Under the pieces are notes generated by a model that was given only the letters and a program-made list of their open reading frames with translations, was not told the DNA's origin and did no database searches. A stretch of 64,000 bases of DNA from Eremophila alpestris peregrina (taxonomy: Eukaryota > Chordata > Aves > Passeriformes > Alaudidae), in assembly GCA_009792885.1 (NCBI GenBank), contig WMCF01000007.1:8578000-8641999 (forward strand). The letters run 5' to 3'. Made by a program: the position numbers and the translations under genes. Each line of letters begins with the position of its first letter. Position 1 is the first letter of the stretch. This document shows positions 51,183 to 64,000 of this stretch, one piece after another.

Positions 51183-53146
51183 GAAGAGATAAGAAGACCT
51201 TCCAACTTATTTTTTTACTTTCTTTTTGTTTTTTTTTTTCTTTCCATATATAAGAATTTCATCAAAGTGATGAAGTTTGCAGGATATTTTCTTAATTTTT
51301 TGTAAGAAAGAGAATTCTTGAGTGATTTTAGTTTACTCTAGATATTTGTGTATTTGAAGTCTTCTTCTTTCTAGTGATATAGTTGTTAATATTTATAAAT
51401 CTGTTGTAAATAGCCAGAAAACTCTTAGGATTCTCTGAGGAGAAAGAGAAAAAGCAGTTTTCCACAAGAGACAAAACTGCTGCTGCAAACAACTCACTGG
51501 CATTATTTCCACAGTCTCCTGAAGAACAGCCAGTCCCAAAATAAATCCTATCACCTGATCCAAATGATGTAGTTCCAGGTTGAGCAGATTTCTTCATTTT
51601 TCCTTAAAACAATGTAGAAATTCGAAATCCTTAATATACAGTCTAGACTTTAATAATAATTCCATGAATAAGTCAGCTCTATTTTTTTTTTTGCCCTATA
51701 GTCTTTTCCAATAAAATGAAAAGATTTAATACATTGAAGTTTTCATTTTTTTATGTCATCAAAGTTTAAGTATAGACCTAATGGCCGCTGTGATTGCAGG
51801 CTACATTTGCTGAAACAGTATGTCAGAAGTTAATAAACTTGGCAAGAACAAGGAAGGTCTCCCTGGTGCAGAAATTCACTTTCACTTGAAGCTGGACAGC
51901 TAACACAGTTGATGGTGGAGCTCAGAACAGTAGTGATGGTGTAGATGAGGTACAATGACCTATGTGAAGAGAAGTGTTAGAGCTCTGACTGTCCTTTTGA
52001 AGAGAATTGAGAGTTTGTAGACTCATATGAGTCAGATGGGGTGCAGTAGGAGTTTTATCTGGTTTTGCTATACACAACAGGAGGAGAGATGTTGCAGTTA
52101 GGAAAAAAACAAGAGTCAATGCAAAAAGTTGCACTTTTATTTGTGGCATTTAACCTGAGGTAATGGGTGTTGATGAATGACAGCAGGTTACATATTTCCC
52201 ATTATTTCACTATACCTGCAGGCAAGTGCCTAGGGCTTTTATTTTATTTGTTCTACTGGAATCCTTGGGTTGTAGATAAACCATTATAATAAAGCTGATA
52301 CTGTGGCAATTAACAATTAATTAAATTGTTAGCCAAGGTGAAAAAATAATATATAAATAACTATTTACTTTGGCTTGGTACCAAAACTTCATATAAGTAT
52401 TGTACGAATAACATAATACTGAAATTCAGCAATGAATAGATAAAATATACAAACATGGGCAAAAAGGAATGACCATTCTCTTTCATATCAAGAAAGATGC
52501 AGATGCACCATTTATTAAATTGCCAATGAGAAAACCAACCCTGAACAGATGTTTGTCTTTTTTGAAAGTGAGAATAGATAACTGATCTAATGGGCTGTGA
52601 ACTAGAAAATAAAAAGATGCAAGCAGAACAGAGTGAAAGAAACTATTACAATTTTTTAGAATAAGGCAAAACAAAATAACTATATATTTTTGTTTATATT
52701 TGTATATAAAATTCTGCAGTATAAAAAGGGTTGTAAAAAAGTTGTTACCCCTTAACCAGAGCAAAGAAAACAAATACAGCAACATGTTTCATGTAAATAA
52801 CCTGCAATTATTAATTTTAATGTATCTTGAAAAATATTACTTTATTATTGGAACAATTTTCATAATTTGATAATTTTTTATATATATTATTTATCTTTAA
52901 TAAAGTTTGTTATTATTTGCTTGTTTGGGATTTTAATTCGTGCTTGAATTTTTGGAAGAAAAGTCTATAGAATGCAAACCAGTCTTTTTTTCCCAACACA
53001 GTTAATATTACAACACTGGGGTTTTTCCCCCCCACCTTATATTCTGAAAAATATTTGGTCCTTAAAACTTTTTGACTTAAGGTTCTGTAATTATACTGTG
53101 AAAATGTTGCAAATATATTCTTAACACAAGATTTTCCTCTATGCAG
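51183..53146. other. No gene seen
   Basis: AT-rich DNA with T tracts right after the CR1 end. No other feature supported. Confidence 0.5.
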
Positions 53147-53300
53147 GTTGAAAGCAATGCAAAAGAATTTGTCATAAAGCTTTGGGGGAAAGGAAGATGC
53201 ATCCTTGACCATGGAAGAGCTAACCAGACCACGAAACAAATAACTAAGGACATCCTCAGACACAGAGAGCTGCCAGGTCCAATTGAAATGGGTCCCTGCC
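53147..53300 (+). other. Candidate exon (154 bp, 51 codons open), unrecognised
   Basis: The acceptor CAAGATTTTCCTCTATGCAG and a consensus donor (CCTGCC|GTAAGT) enclose 154 bp with one open frame. It starts VESNAKEFVIKLWGKGRC and ends LPGPIEMGPC plus one base. No membrane segment or known domain is evident. It starts in phase 0, which matches the end of the candidate at 49201-49314, and ends in phase 1. An antisense frame of similar length overlaps it (53263-52913), which shows how easily this AT-rich DNA yields open frames. A real exon, a lncRNA exon and chance are all possible. Confidence 0.27.
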
Positions 53301-56300
53301 GTAAGTAGTCACTAAAAAAATGTTTTGGAAGTAAGCAAAGCTCTGGGTCCCCTTAGGGGATAGGAATGCTGAGAAAATTGAGAGTGTTTTATATTTATTT
53401 ACATTGTTATTAAGAGTAATCTTATAGTAGGTTGTAGGAATGGCAATAGTGTTTCTGCTGACAATAAGGTTTTATAGATGGGAATTTCTGAGCAGAGATA
53501 CTGCTTGGATGTAGTTCAGAAAAACTCTAAGGCCCATGGGGGATGCATTTTGTCTGAAAGAAGACCTCTGAATTTGAACACAGACATGGATTTTACCTGT
53601 ATTAAATACTGAAAATTATATTAAATTCTTTTTGAGGGCTCTTAAGAGAGTGAAATGGAGTTATCAAACTATGAATCCAAGGCTGAATTGCTGGTGTGAA
53701 ACTCTAGAGTTTCTACATGTGAAAAAACCACAGTCCCATGAGTCAGCTATGGCTCAATTGGCTTTAAATGAGGAAAACTACCTGCTGTGGGAAGCGCTTG
53801 GCTTTCTGGTGCACAGCAAGGGAGATGCACCTTGTGGTTAGTTTCTTCCCACAAATCTAGATACACTAGGTGTTAAAATTACTGAAGCTCATATGTTGGT
53901 TTCCTTAATATTACAAGAATCATATTGAACTCTGCTGAGAGTAAATGTGCACTCTGTAAATGTGCAGATAGTGAAATAATGAACCCAAGCTGTGATCTGT
54001 GCCTTCAGAGAAGTTTGCTTGTTTCAGTACATTTTCCACACTTCAAGCAATAAGACTAGAACTTTTGCTCTGTAGATTCTTCTTTTCATGGCACCCCTCA
54101 GTGTCTCTATTTCTGAGCAATGCTAAGACCAAACTACAGCTGAACTCGTGTCTTTATGACTAAGGCAGAAACCACCTGGTTCCACTGCCTGCCAAAAATT
54201 ATGGAAGGCTCACTTTTATTTCTGAGAACTAGTGAAATTGTCAACCAGTAAAGAATTTGAGTGATTGCAAATATATTACATGGTGAGATTGGGAGGAGAA
54301 ATTTAAAATTTTACAAATTTAAATTTCCATCACTTTCACTCTCAAACTGCCACTCAGCTAAAGAGTAAGCAGTAAGAACTTGGCTAAAGCAGCACCCAAT
54401 TTTTGGCAGTTGTAAAGGAAACAAAGCCAGAAGAGAAGGGCTGCTCCTGAAGTGAGAAGCAGCAGCTGACAACATAAGTTACTGCCATGATATTTGGATA
54501 TGAGTAACCTGAGTAGACAGAATCAACTCTTTTGGAAAGCTCTAATCCCAAAAAGAAGGAAGCAATTCACCAAAAATGTGTGACAAGTGTCTGAAAGATT
54601 AGGAATAGGCTCATGTTATACAATTCTTGCATTCCATAGTCTGTTAGTATTTTTTAACCTAGTATAAAAATTAATAAGACAAAAAAAGCTAACTACTTAC
54701 TGGAGATTTCTATTGGTTTGTTTTTATTTTATTTTGCTTGCAAGATCACTCTTTCTAGGTGTTGTGCACAGCATATTCTTTATATGAAGGGATTTTAAAA
54801 TTATTGCTTTTCTTTAACAGAGGTAAATTAAGGTATTCCATATGTGAAATATACTTCTTTTTGCACTCCACTAAAAATTGTTTTTCTCAAAATAGAATCT
54901 CAAAATAGAATCTGTCTGTAATTCGAGGCTGAATTTCATTTGAGCTGAAATATTTCTGAACAATATAGTTCTGAACTATATCTAGTCCCTTTCTGCCTCT
55001 CTATAATACTTCTGAATGTTACAAGAAATAAGGGAAATAACTCGATAAATGCAGTTATAAATAGAGATATCAGTACCTTTTAAGTATTTCAGCTACTACC
55101 TGACCGTACAATGTTATCCCTTCCTGAGGGTGAGTATTGGTATTTCTATCAGCTTTTATTCATGCCTACCCATGGCACATATTCTGGTGCTGCATTTTTG
55201 AAAGTTCTCCAAAAGTGATGCTGGCTTGTGTAAAGCAAAAAAAAAACCCGCTTGAGAATATCAGAAAAGTCATGGGAAATCTGTAAGGGGCTGGAAGGTC
55301 AAATGTAATTCTGCCTGCTTCCAGCTGGCTTCCCACTGTGCAGGCTGCTGTGAGAAAAGTTCCAAGAAGGATGGAGTTTGGGACAAAACAGAGCCCAGTA
55401 TGTGTAGTGCACACAAGTCTTGCCATGCATATTCAATGCTTCAGACTGGAACACAGACAGGACACAGCTGGCCATACGGAGCAACCAGCATTTGGTATCT
55501 GACTTGCAAAAACTAACGGACCAAAAATGTCAGCACAAAATCATTGTCCCATCCTGTGCGCAAACATTGTGGTGATGATTTCTTAATAACAAAATACTCA
55601 ATCTTTTATGGTATGTATTTGGGAAATGTATAAATTGTACCTTGTCCTGGGTTTGCCTATCCTAGGACCTTTGACCCCAAAATCCCTGAGAAGAAATATA
55701 AAAAACCCAAAATGGTTCAGTTTTGTGAACTGTTATCCCTGAAGCATTATCCTTGTTATTTGAAAAGGCTTCTATAAGAAAGGTCAAAAAAGATCTTCAG
55801 TGTTATTTTCATATTTTTTTTTCTTTGATGATACAATTTGCTAAATATACAAAAGACTGCTCAAACTTCTTGCATTGGAGCATGTCTGGCTCATTTTAGA
55901 TTGTAACGTTTTAGAATTGCTAGCTTCTTTAATAATTTAACAGAAACACTGTTTTGAAAATGCTACTGCTTACGCAAGCATCTAGTGTCCACTTTCAAGC
56001 AGACAATAATTTGAAACCCAAATTGTTTGTGTGCTAAGTGTATTATTGTATAAAAGATAAATAACTCTGGCGTTGAGAAACAAAAATTATTCCTTTACCA
56101 ATTTCATTTTAACATCAAGTTGTTAAAACACACTTTCTTCTTAGAAACTGTACTAATTTCTAACAAGAGAGAGTATTTTCCTTTCTGTTTGCTGTATCTG
56201 GGTAGGGCAGCTCCCTAGCATGACAAGACAACATAACAAGAAAAAAATGAAGTATAGACTGTTTTTCCCTAATTGGTTTAGTTTTTCTTCGGAAAGTTTC

Positions 56301-56573
56301 CTGAGCTACAGAAACTTTGGAAAAGGAGGATGAAGTCAGATTATTTTTGCTGTCTTTCCTCTGATTAACTAGACAGAAAAATTAGGAAATTAAATGAAAC
56401 TTGTGCCTGTCTAAAACTTAAGAGTCCTTCTAGCTCAACAGCCAGCTAAGAGAAGGAAATACTAACTAGCACTTCCATAGAAATTTGTAAGGATGTGAGA
56501 AATAGGTGACTAAGCAATAAATTATTTTTCTGATTCTTACCAGAAAATAAAATAGTATAAAAAGAAATAACTG

Positions 56574-56604
<31 letters not shown>

Positions 56605-57201
56605 CACTGAGTATCACAGGTTGGAATACATTTTTATTTTGTTTGTTTCATGTTTTAAAGTCTTTAAAGGAAATTTTTTTTCTTGTATTATTCTGACAAA
56701 TGTATAGTATCCCACAATGCAATTAATTAAATAACTTTCTTCCATGAAGCCAAAAATGTGCTAAATGTCTCCTAATGCTGCATTCTCATTAATCTGTTTC
56801 AACTTTCACTTTTTCTCCTCTATCCCATTTGCTGTTCAGACAGGTATCAGTGAAGTTCTTTTTTTTAAGCCTGTTTTCTTGCTCTTACCTTAACCTGGCC
56901 TGTGTACATATCCTTCAAATTAAATTTTAGGGTTTGCAATTACAATGTGTGGCAATACTGGGGAGAGAATATATTCTTCACTAGCAAATATGGTTTTCTC
57001 AGCACTCAAAATGCAGCTAAGTATATGCTGTGAACTACCTAGAAAACGTCCTGCCCAGGACCTGTGAACTTAATGAATAATCTTCTTTCATCTCCTGTGT
57101 TGTCAAATAATAAGTCCCCTATGCATTATGAGTCTTTGGGCACAGTGTGATGCTGCAGCTCTAGGAAATATAATATTTTTCTTCTGTCATTAACTACTCA
57201 C
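53301..57201. other. No gene seen
   Basis: Unique AT-rich DNA with the TA microsatellite at 56579. The minus frames at 55484-55166 overlap each other and lack motifs. Confidence 0.5.
56579..56604. repeat. (TA)13 microsatellite
   Basis: Thirteen uninterrupted TA units. A shorter (AT)n tract is at 20903-20921 and another near 8944-8959. Confidence 0.9.
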
Positions 57202-57279
57202 CTGGGTATTTTCTGAATATTATGATGACTTAGGACATTCCAAGTCATAAAAATGGCTCTTGCCACACTGACTATGTAT
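57202..57279 (-). other. Candidate exon (78 bp), minus strand, unrecognised
   Basis: On the minus strand a pyrimidine-rich acceptor (GCTGCTAGTCTTCTGTCAG) and a consensus donor (ACCCAG|GTGAGTAG) enclose 78 bp. One frame is open and reads YIVSVARAIFMTWNVLSHHN and on to the donor; a second frame has a stop. The length is a multiple of three. No homology is recognised. Confidence 0.22.
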
Positions 57280-57894
57280 CTGACAGAAGACTAGCAGCAG
57301 GTAATTTTTCTTAGGGAAAAAACAACCAAACAAACTAGAAATACTATACCTATGTCTCAGTTTATAGATAAAGCTGTTGAAAGAACAGTACAGTCTTTGT
57401 AAAATAGATCAGCGTGCACATGTGTTTTAAGACCAAGCTTACAGATAAACACAATTCAAAAACCTATGAGTTCTATTAATACTGATATGTGTCAAGCAAA
57501 GGTGACTCTTCCAGGACTGAAAGGGAGAGACAATTATAGTAATTAAAATCTCCTTGACTTCAACTTATTGTTAACTTTCTAAGAAAGAAGGAGGATTTGG
57601 TAGAGGGCCTCACATGGACTATTTTTAACTCTGCTCAAGGCTTTTCTGCAGCTTCAGAAGTATTACCATGTGTTTAGAGTAGAAGGCTTTATAATTGCTT
57701 CAAAACCTGGCAAGGTTCTAGTGTTGGTCTGCTTAGAGTTATTGGTTAATTCTGTTCTAGAGAGGATTGTGGTTATGTGTTTAATTCTTCTTTTCTCTTC
57801 TTTCTTTCCTCTTCCACCTAAGAATACTTTCCAATGAAATGTTGAAAGTTCAAGCCCAAATTAGACAGAAATTACTTTCTCCACTCTACGCACC

Positions 57895-58380
57895 CTGCTA
57901 TAAACACTAAAAAGTTAGTGTTAAGAATTAAAATATTTGCAGAGCTTAAAAACAGGGCTGCTGAACAAGGCATTAGCAGGGACTTTCAGGAGTGTATTGC
58001 TGGAATCTTGCCACTCGATGGCACTCTTTGTTCTACTGTTTGCTCGAGGTTAACACTGCCGTCTACTCGGCTCCTGAAACTCCTCCAAGCCAGCAACAAC
58101 GCACAAGTCACTTTGAAGTGCTCTGCAAATGTAAGGAACGTGGGAAGAGGAGATGTGCTTGGGAGGGTAGGAATGGGTTTCCTTTTCCCTCTTTCCCCCA
58201 CCCCCATCCCCATGTCAAGAGTCAAGAGTTGTTACTGATTCATCCCGTGGTATGGAACTATTCTGCCCCCGCTCTGAGCCAAAGCAAACGTGTAGGTCTC
58301 CTCTCCCTTCTTGAGACTCAAAATTTTTCTTTTGTTTTTGCTTATGACTGATTGATTGCTGCCAGCCAGAGAAGGTGAGA
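57895..58380 (+). promoter_or_regulatory. CpG-retaining block with TATA-like box, possible promoter or conserved element
   Basis: Between 58016 and 58290 there are nine CpGs in about 275 bp, with GC near one half, whereas most of the window is AT-rich and CpG-poor. A TATAAA lies just upstream at 57899-57904, and a donor-like GAGAAG|GTGAGAC lies downstream at about 58376. Three overlapping open frames cross the block in both strands, which follows from the higher GC. It is not a recognised repeat. A first exon, enhancer or simple local GC rise are all possible. Confidence 0.25.
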
Positions 58381-61209
58381 CTTGCACTTGTTCTTCTGTC
58401 TCTTAGGTTTTACACACCAGTTTAAGTGACTTTCCATCAGAGTACTACTAGAGAAAATGCTTAAGCATTAAAACAAGCATGAAGACAGATCTCACACATT
58501 TCTACTTCTGAAGGAATTTGAGCATCTATTAGTTAAATAACCGTCTCTGTAAAAAAAGCTGCACTTGGATTTTGGCCTACTTCATTAACCCAGTCTGATC
58601 TAGAGAGAAGAGTTGTGCAGGGAAAGAGGAGGGGTCAGGAGAGGGAAGGATGGGGCACAGTGGCACAGGATGGGACTAATAGCTCCCAGGTGATTTTTTT
58701 TTATTTTTGCTAAAGTTTTCACACTGCAATCTTATATCCAGTAATTCAATATAAGCCTTGAGCCTTTATTAAGTAATCATAACCTAGAGCTTTATAACTA
58801 TTTTCTTTAGAACTGATACTATTTTTTTTTTCTGGTTACCTCTGTTTTTTATGAATTACTATAACCTCGTCAGTCAAGAAATATTGACTCTTCTGATGTT
58901 TTTCGTTTTCCCGGGTCTTAGTTGAATAGAATAATACCATCAGATCAGTATACTGTATGATATAAGTTAGTGTGACTTGGCAAAGTGAATGTGGTTATGT
59001 TATTTTGCCTATGAAGCTTTTTAGGTTAGTGACCAAATTGCTGTTTTTCAAGTGAATGGGTTTTGTGGCTCTTCTGCAGTGAGTCTCAGCTGTAAGTTCC
59101 ATGAATACTAACATGCAGGGCCATCTTGGAAGTATTTGTTACTTCCTAGTACAGTTGAACTATGTGTTAGTAACTGCTAAAAGTGATGCTGAAACACAAA
59201 TCATTAGAAATAATCCTTTTGGTTGATCTTTTGGGCTATATACATTCATGTATCTAACTAACCAGTGACATTGTTCTAGAACTTTATTTACGTGTGAAAT
59301 TTCCAAAGAGCAAGGTTTGTAGTAACACATGTAGACATGTAGATGCTATAAAAATTATAAATGTAAATAATCACAGCTTGGATATGGCTATACTATCTCA
59401 CAGAAATGCACTAACACAGCTTATTAAGCAACTACCAGGACTTTAAGACTACTGAGATATGGTAATTCACTCTGGATGCTCCTAAGACCACCCAGCCTGT
59501 TAAATGTGACACAGCTCCGTGTTCTGCTGCTGTATTTAGCAGTTGGAGGTGGAAAAGAGCATGTTAGCTACTGAAGCTTAGGTTACCTCATCACTACCTC
59601 TGTTGGTGCAACTTGAGCTGAAAGTGCACTCAGGTCTGAATTACAGAGAATTCTGTTTCATTCAGTGGTTAAATCCAAGCCTTGAGACTCATGATAAATA
59701 CACAAACTGGTTTATTTGGGCCAACAAAAGATTATTAAGTCTGCAGTTTAACTTGTGGACAAGAGAACAAGAAGAACGGTCGTTTCTCATCTTGTCAGCA
59801 TGCTAAGATGACAGTGATGACAGATGAGTTCCAGACATCTTCTGGTACAACTTCACAAGAATACCTTTTCAATGCTATCTCTTTTTAACTACAGCTGAGG
59901 GAATATGTGTTCAAACATCACTTAAAATTCAGCTGAACTTTGAATGACAGAGCTGTTCTGGAAAAACTTTGGTGTGGCCCTGTCTGTGCTTTGCCAGAGA
60001 AATATAGTTCTAGAATTCTTTGTGGAAGAAGCAATATTTGCATTTGGTAGATCATTTAATAGCACTCACCTTTAACTTTTTAGAGCCCATCTCAGAATGA
60101 TTTTAGAATTTTGGACTTAAATGATCAGATAATACTGGGAGAAACAGTCATGAACACTGTTGCTCTCAAATTATTAAACTCGGGAAAATAATCTTGGCAC
60201 TGAAAGCAATGAAAGTTTCACATAGGCATGAAAGTACTAATTTCACTTTGGACATTTAATTTCTGCTCAATCTTTATTTATTTATTTATTTTGATCTAGA
60301 GCACTTGATTTATAGTTTACTGGTTAGACAAAAATAATTGCCATGGTGGTTGTTTCAAGTGTGGTTGGGGTTTTTGGTTGCTTTTATTTTCTAATCCAGT
60401 ACCTAGCATGAATGGGAATGCCTCAGGCTGTCACTGTGTAATGGATTGAGTACAATAGGCACGTCGTGCTCTGACACTTAAAGGGAGTAAGCCTGCAAAG
60501 GTTTGGGAGATGATAATGAGCCATTTAACTACAACAGATCAGAAAAATAATACTTCAGTTTAGTTATAAATTTATTTCCAGCTTGTCCTACTGAAAGACG
60601 AGAGAAAAAAAAAGCAATAAAAACTGTGTTTCCTTCTTGCCCACCTAAATAAGTACATATTAATTACAATTTAAAATAATATATCTTGAATCATAAAGGT
60701 GTGTTGCCATAACAGCCAACTTCCTTTTACATGGAGGAACTAACCTTTACCTGCTGATCCAGCAGAGATATTTGTTACCTCCATATTATGAGATGATTCA
60801 ATACGTGATTAGAGTCTTGTACCATGACAACATTAGGGCTAACCAAAATGTAAGTCAGTACTGGTAAGTTATGAGCTACACTGCATGTTGCATAATGCCT
60901 TACTTTCAAAAAGAAAAAATGTGTTCAGACTAACAGCAAAATTATGGATTCAAGCAGTAAACAAACATGATTCTGTTACACCCTTTGGCAGCTGAGACAA
61001 AGTGATATCGTCAGCTCTGCCTTGCATGCCCCAAGTCACATGTTGTTTGTGACTCATTTCATTTCTACAACTGCCTCTATTGTTTTGCAGAACACAACAG
61101 TATGAAGGGATGTCAGTTGAAAAGCAAGAAACAACTGTTCAATTGTTAGATGGAAAAAATAAATTTATAAGTAATTTGTGCTTCTGTCTTTTATCATCTC
61201 TCTCTAAAG

Positions 61210-61227
61210 ACTATGAAACTGTTCTTG
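61210..61227 (+). other. Candidate 18-nt microexon
   Basis: A strong acceptor (CTGTCTTTTATCATCTCTCTCTAAAG) is followed after only 18 bases (ACTATGAAACTGTTCTTG) by a good donor (G|GTAAGAG). The size, a multiple of three, is like that of vertebrate microexons. It has no known partner gene here. Confidence 0.15.
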
Positions 61228-63066
61228 GTAAGAGATACTTCTCTTGTTTCTCATGAAAATAGTAAAAAAACCATACATTTTTTACTTTAGTTGTAACTAT
61301 TCCTATTTTAACTTCTTTTCAGTTAGTGGTCACAGCAGGTAAAGCAGTTCATGAGGGAAGGGAGGTGGACTGTGATTACATCTGAATGACTAGCAGCTTG
61401 TGTTTTCCCTTGAAAGCTCTAGAAATGTGATGAAATAATCACTTGACTATATGAAAGAGGAGTTTCTTTCCTAGTAGTTGTGGTACTGGAAAGGAAGAAT
61501 CACATTACTGCTTTGCGTTCTACTAGGTGCTTTACAGTTTTGGCCAAAACTGAGAAGCTTGCAGAGGTGAGACAGAAGCTGAGGAGAATTTGGTTTGGAA
61601 TTTTTGAAAGATATATGTTTCTAAATAATTTGCCAGAACAATATCAATTGCTTGCTCACTTGTAACTTTATCACTTGCAGAAATGCTGATTTTGATTAAA
61701 TGTAGCGGGTGATAGTTGACTGCCGAAATATGGTTAGATTGCTCTTCAAACAACAAATCTGCCTACTCAATATCTAAAGGAAAACAGTGTCAGTATTGTC
61801 AGTGTTAGCATATGAGAAATGTTTAACTGTCATACCTTTTGCAATGGTGATTTTTTTTTTTTTGCAATAGCTGTAGGTAAACGCTTTTTAAAGGGAAGTT
61901 CTTAAAATGGCCACTGAATGATTAAAAGTAAATCATAAAAGAATTACAGCAGCCAAGATCTGTTTCTGGGAGCTGGAGTGTCAGGTACTGTCTAATATTT
62001 GCTCCAGTTATTGTTATCTGTCAGGTGTCAGTAGGTGTCTTAGAAATGGTCTCTGTGTCCTGAGACAACAAGGAGTGATTGCAGAGTGCTGGGTGTCATT
62101 TTTGCTTTCCATTACTCACAGGACTGGAGGATTTAAGCTGTTCTATGGAAATACAGATAAGGAGCCACAGTAGCAATGGGCATAAGGCTAAAGTCATTTT
62201 GGTTTAGTTGTTAAACCATGTTGTAACATTTTAAGAGGGTATTTCAATACCTCAGCATATCTGTGGCCTGTCCCAGTAGGTTTGATGCTTTTTGTTAGTG
62301 CTTGTATTAATGATTTTTTCATCTAATTTTCTTAAGTAATTTTCCAAGGTGTGTAATAACTTTAGATTAAAGGGGTTAATATTCTTACTACCATCTCATA
62401 ACTTACTGGTAGATATGTACTTAAAGTTGGAAAAAAGTGTTACCCAACTGGAATTTAACATTTGTGAGTAAAACAATAATCTATTTCTTATATCTTGCAT
62501 GGTTGACACTTGAGAAGGAAGATGATTGAATGAAAGACATCCTAATATAAAAATGAAATATAAAAATATTTTGTGGGGAAATATTCTGTTTTGCTAAGAC
62601 CTGAAGATCTGGGCCCTATTAAATTGCATGCCAATATGCATGTTTGGCATATCCAATATAACTATTAATTTATATATTTGAATTGGTAATGAAGGTGATG
62701 TATGATAGATATTTGGCAGGATGTGTGAAATAAGGTTTAAAACTAATAAAAACCAAGCAAATATAAACAGTTGAATCTTCTAAAAAATTATTGCTGAACA
62801 GGCTTTTTGCATTTCTCTTCTGAAGAAGTTCCTTTCTTACTTGTGGGTTTCATTTTTGCTGTAGCTGTAAGAGCACAAAATAGCTATCTTAAAGTCTATT
62901 TGCCTTAAATCTTGCTGGAAAGGAAGCTGAACTCTAAGACTGACATCATTAATTACCATTCTTGTAAGCTGCGTTGATTTTTTTTAAAGACCTGAAAAGA
63001 TAGTGTCTTTCAGGATAGGTGTTAGGCAAGGTGTTACATCTCAAAGGAAATATCATATGTTTGATG

Positions 63067-63088
63067 ATCTCTGTGAGATCACAGAGAT
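63067..63088. repeat. 10-bp inverted repeat with 2-nt spacer
   Basis: ATCTCTGTGA and TCACAGAGAT are separated by GA. A second inverted repeat, CAAGAGCAG/CTGCTCTTG with a 9-nt loop, follows at 63122-63148. No miRNA-length stem is present. Confidence 0.75.
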
Positions 63089-64000
63089 TATATCCTGATT
63101 AGGCTGCAAGATCTTCTTGAGCAAGAGCAGATGGAACACCTGCTCTTGTCCTGGGATAAAGCATGTAATCAAAGTGGGTTTTTTGTATTTGAAAACTGTG
63201 TAGTAACTTCATATTTCTCCTCTACTTCAGAATCCTGTCACATGAACCTAACTGTGTGTGATGATATGTTTCCACTTTGTTTCTGACACTTGAAAACAGT
63301 TGTGGAAAAACTACTGAAAATCTAGGCAGGAGGTGGACATGTAAATATTCTCTGGTAGGAACAACTCCCTTGGGAATGTGAAGCGCTGTACAGAGTTATG
63401 TGAAAATAAATTTGGAATAAGAAGCAGAGCAAGTAACAATACAGCTGAATGGATAAAGTCCAGATGTTCATTTGCAACACAACCCTCCGAGTAAGTCATA
63501 ATTAAAATATGGAGGCCAAATACATGAATAAAACTTATAACAGTCCTGGTCACAAAATAAAAAATATTTCCTTTCTAAACATCCCCTTATGTTCTTTATC
63601 TTGTCCGTTTCATCTACTTTCTTGGTCTTGCAAGCTGTGAAGTTGCAAGATGGCATGTTACCATGGAGTACACCATAGAGCACCTGAAGCTGTAGCTTTT
63701 AAAAGATAAATAGATAATAATTCTTCTGTGCACTCTTGTGGCTCATCGAATTCTGAGGTCAATAAATAAAAAAGGAGTGGAGAGACGGGAGGATGGGGAT
63801 ATGGAGGAAGTGCCAGACCTGCTACTTCTAGCCCTCAGCCTAGTTTCTTAGAATGTGAAAGCAATCTAAGCTTTCTTTTGGTTTTCTTTCATCTGGGTTT
63901 CTTTTTCTTTCACTAAGGATAGCTTAGTAAAAATCAGTTTGGAAAAAAACACGAAGACAGCTTTGCAAAATATGATGGAAGTTGTGGATACAGCCTCCTT

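Larger units (their letters stand above)
58381..64000. other. No gene seen apart from a microexon candidate
   Basis: Unique DNA with small inverted repeats near 63.1 kb. Frames here are short and unsupported. A splice-bounded minus segment at 60070-60134 has stops in all frames and would be non-coding if real. Confidence 0.5.

Noticed and set aside
50922..51192. Frames of 66 and 87 codons near 51 kb
   Set aside because: They are read-through of the CR1 3' UTR.
60070..60134. Minus-strand segment with near-perfect donor (AAAG|GTGAGTGC) and acceptor
   Set aside because: All three frames have stops, and nothing else supports transcription.
1..64000. CRISPR arrays, operons, tRNA or rRNA genes, bacterial or phage systems
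   Set aside because: None seen. The repeat content and base composition are those of vertebrate nuclear DNA.

Overview
The window looks like a non-coding stretch of an avian nuclear genome, probably a songbird or another neoavian. Three things point there. CR1 LINE fragments are the only abundant LINE, and one site carries the CR1 terminal octamer (TCACAGAA)n. There are also solo LTRs and a retroelement fragment that I recognise, from memory, as bird ERV families. The DNA is AT-rich and CpG-poor, with many mononucleotide tracts and no bacterial-style gene packing. Nearly all open frames of 60-140 codons look like chance frames.

Layout. Positions 1-22500 are mostly unique AT-rich DNA with one CR1 reverse-transcriptase fragment near 1 kb. 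Between 22.5 and 27.7 kb lie a second CR1 RT fragment, an isolated CR1 terminal-octamer array and a CR1 3' UTR fragment. Positions 27.7-35.4 kb are unique, with a duplicated T-rich unit at 33.7 kb. Between 35.4 and 39.1 kb sit a solo LTR with a near-perfect 6-bp target duplication (35418-35943), an ERVL-type solo LTR on the minus strand (36815-37358) and a plus-strand CR1 RT fragment. A strong CTCF-type motif lies at 44716-44729. A 340-bp solo LTR with perfect 6-bp target duplications (46001-46340) abuts an internally deleted ERV-derived fragment (about 46375-47015). A G21 run is at 49365 and a CR1 3' UTR fragment at 50814-51182. The last 13 kb are again mostly unique DNA, with a CpG-retaining block near 58.0-58.3 kb.

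No known protein-coding gene is recognisable. Several short segments on both strands are bounded by good splice-site matches and stay open in one frame. The best are 49201-49314 and 53147-53300 on plus, and 8445-8513 and 57202-57279 on minus. They could be exons of an unrecognised gene or lncRNA, or chance matches, since 64 kb should yield a number of these. I list them at low confidence. The window is best read as intergenic or deep-intronic DNA shaped by retroelement insertion. I found no convincing new biological system; the most checkable observations are the LTRs, the CTCF motif and the splice-bounded segments.
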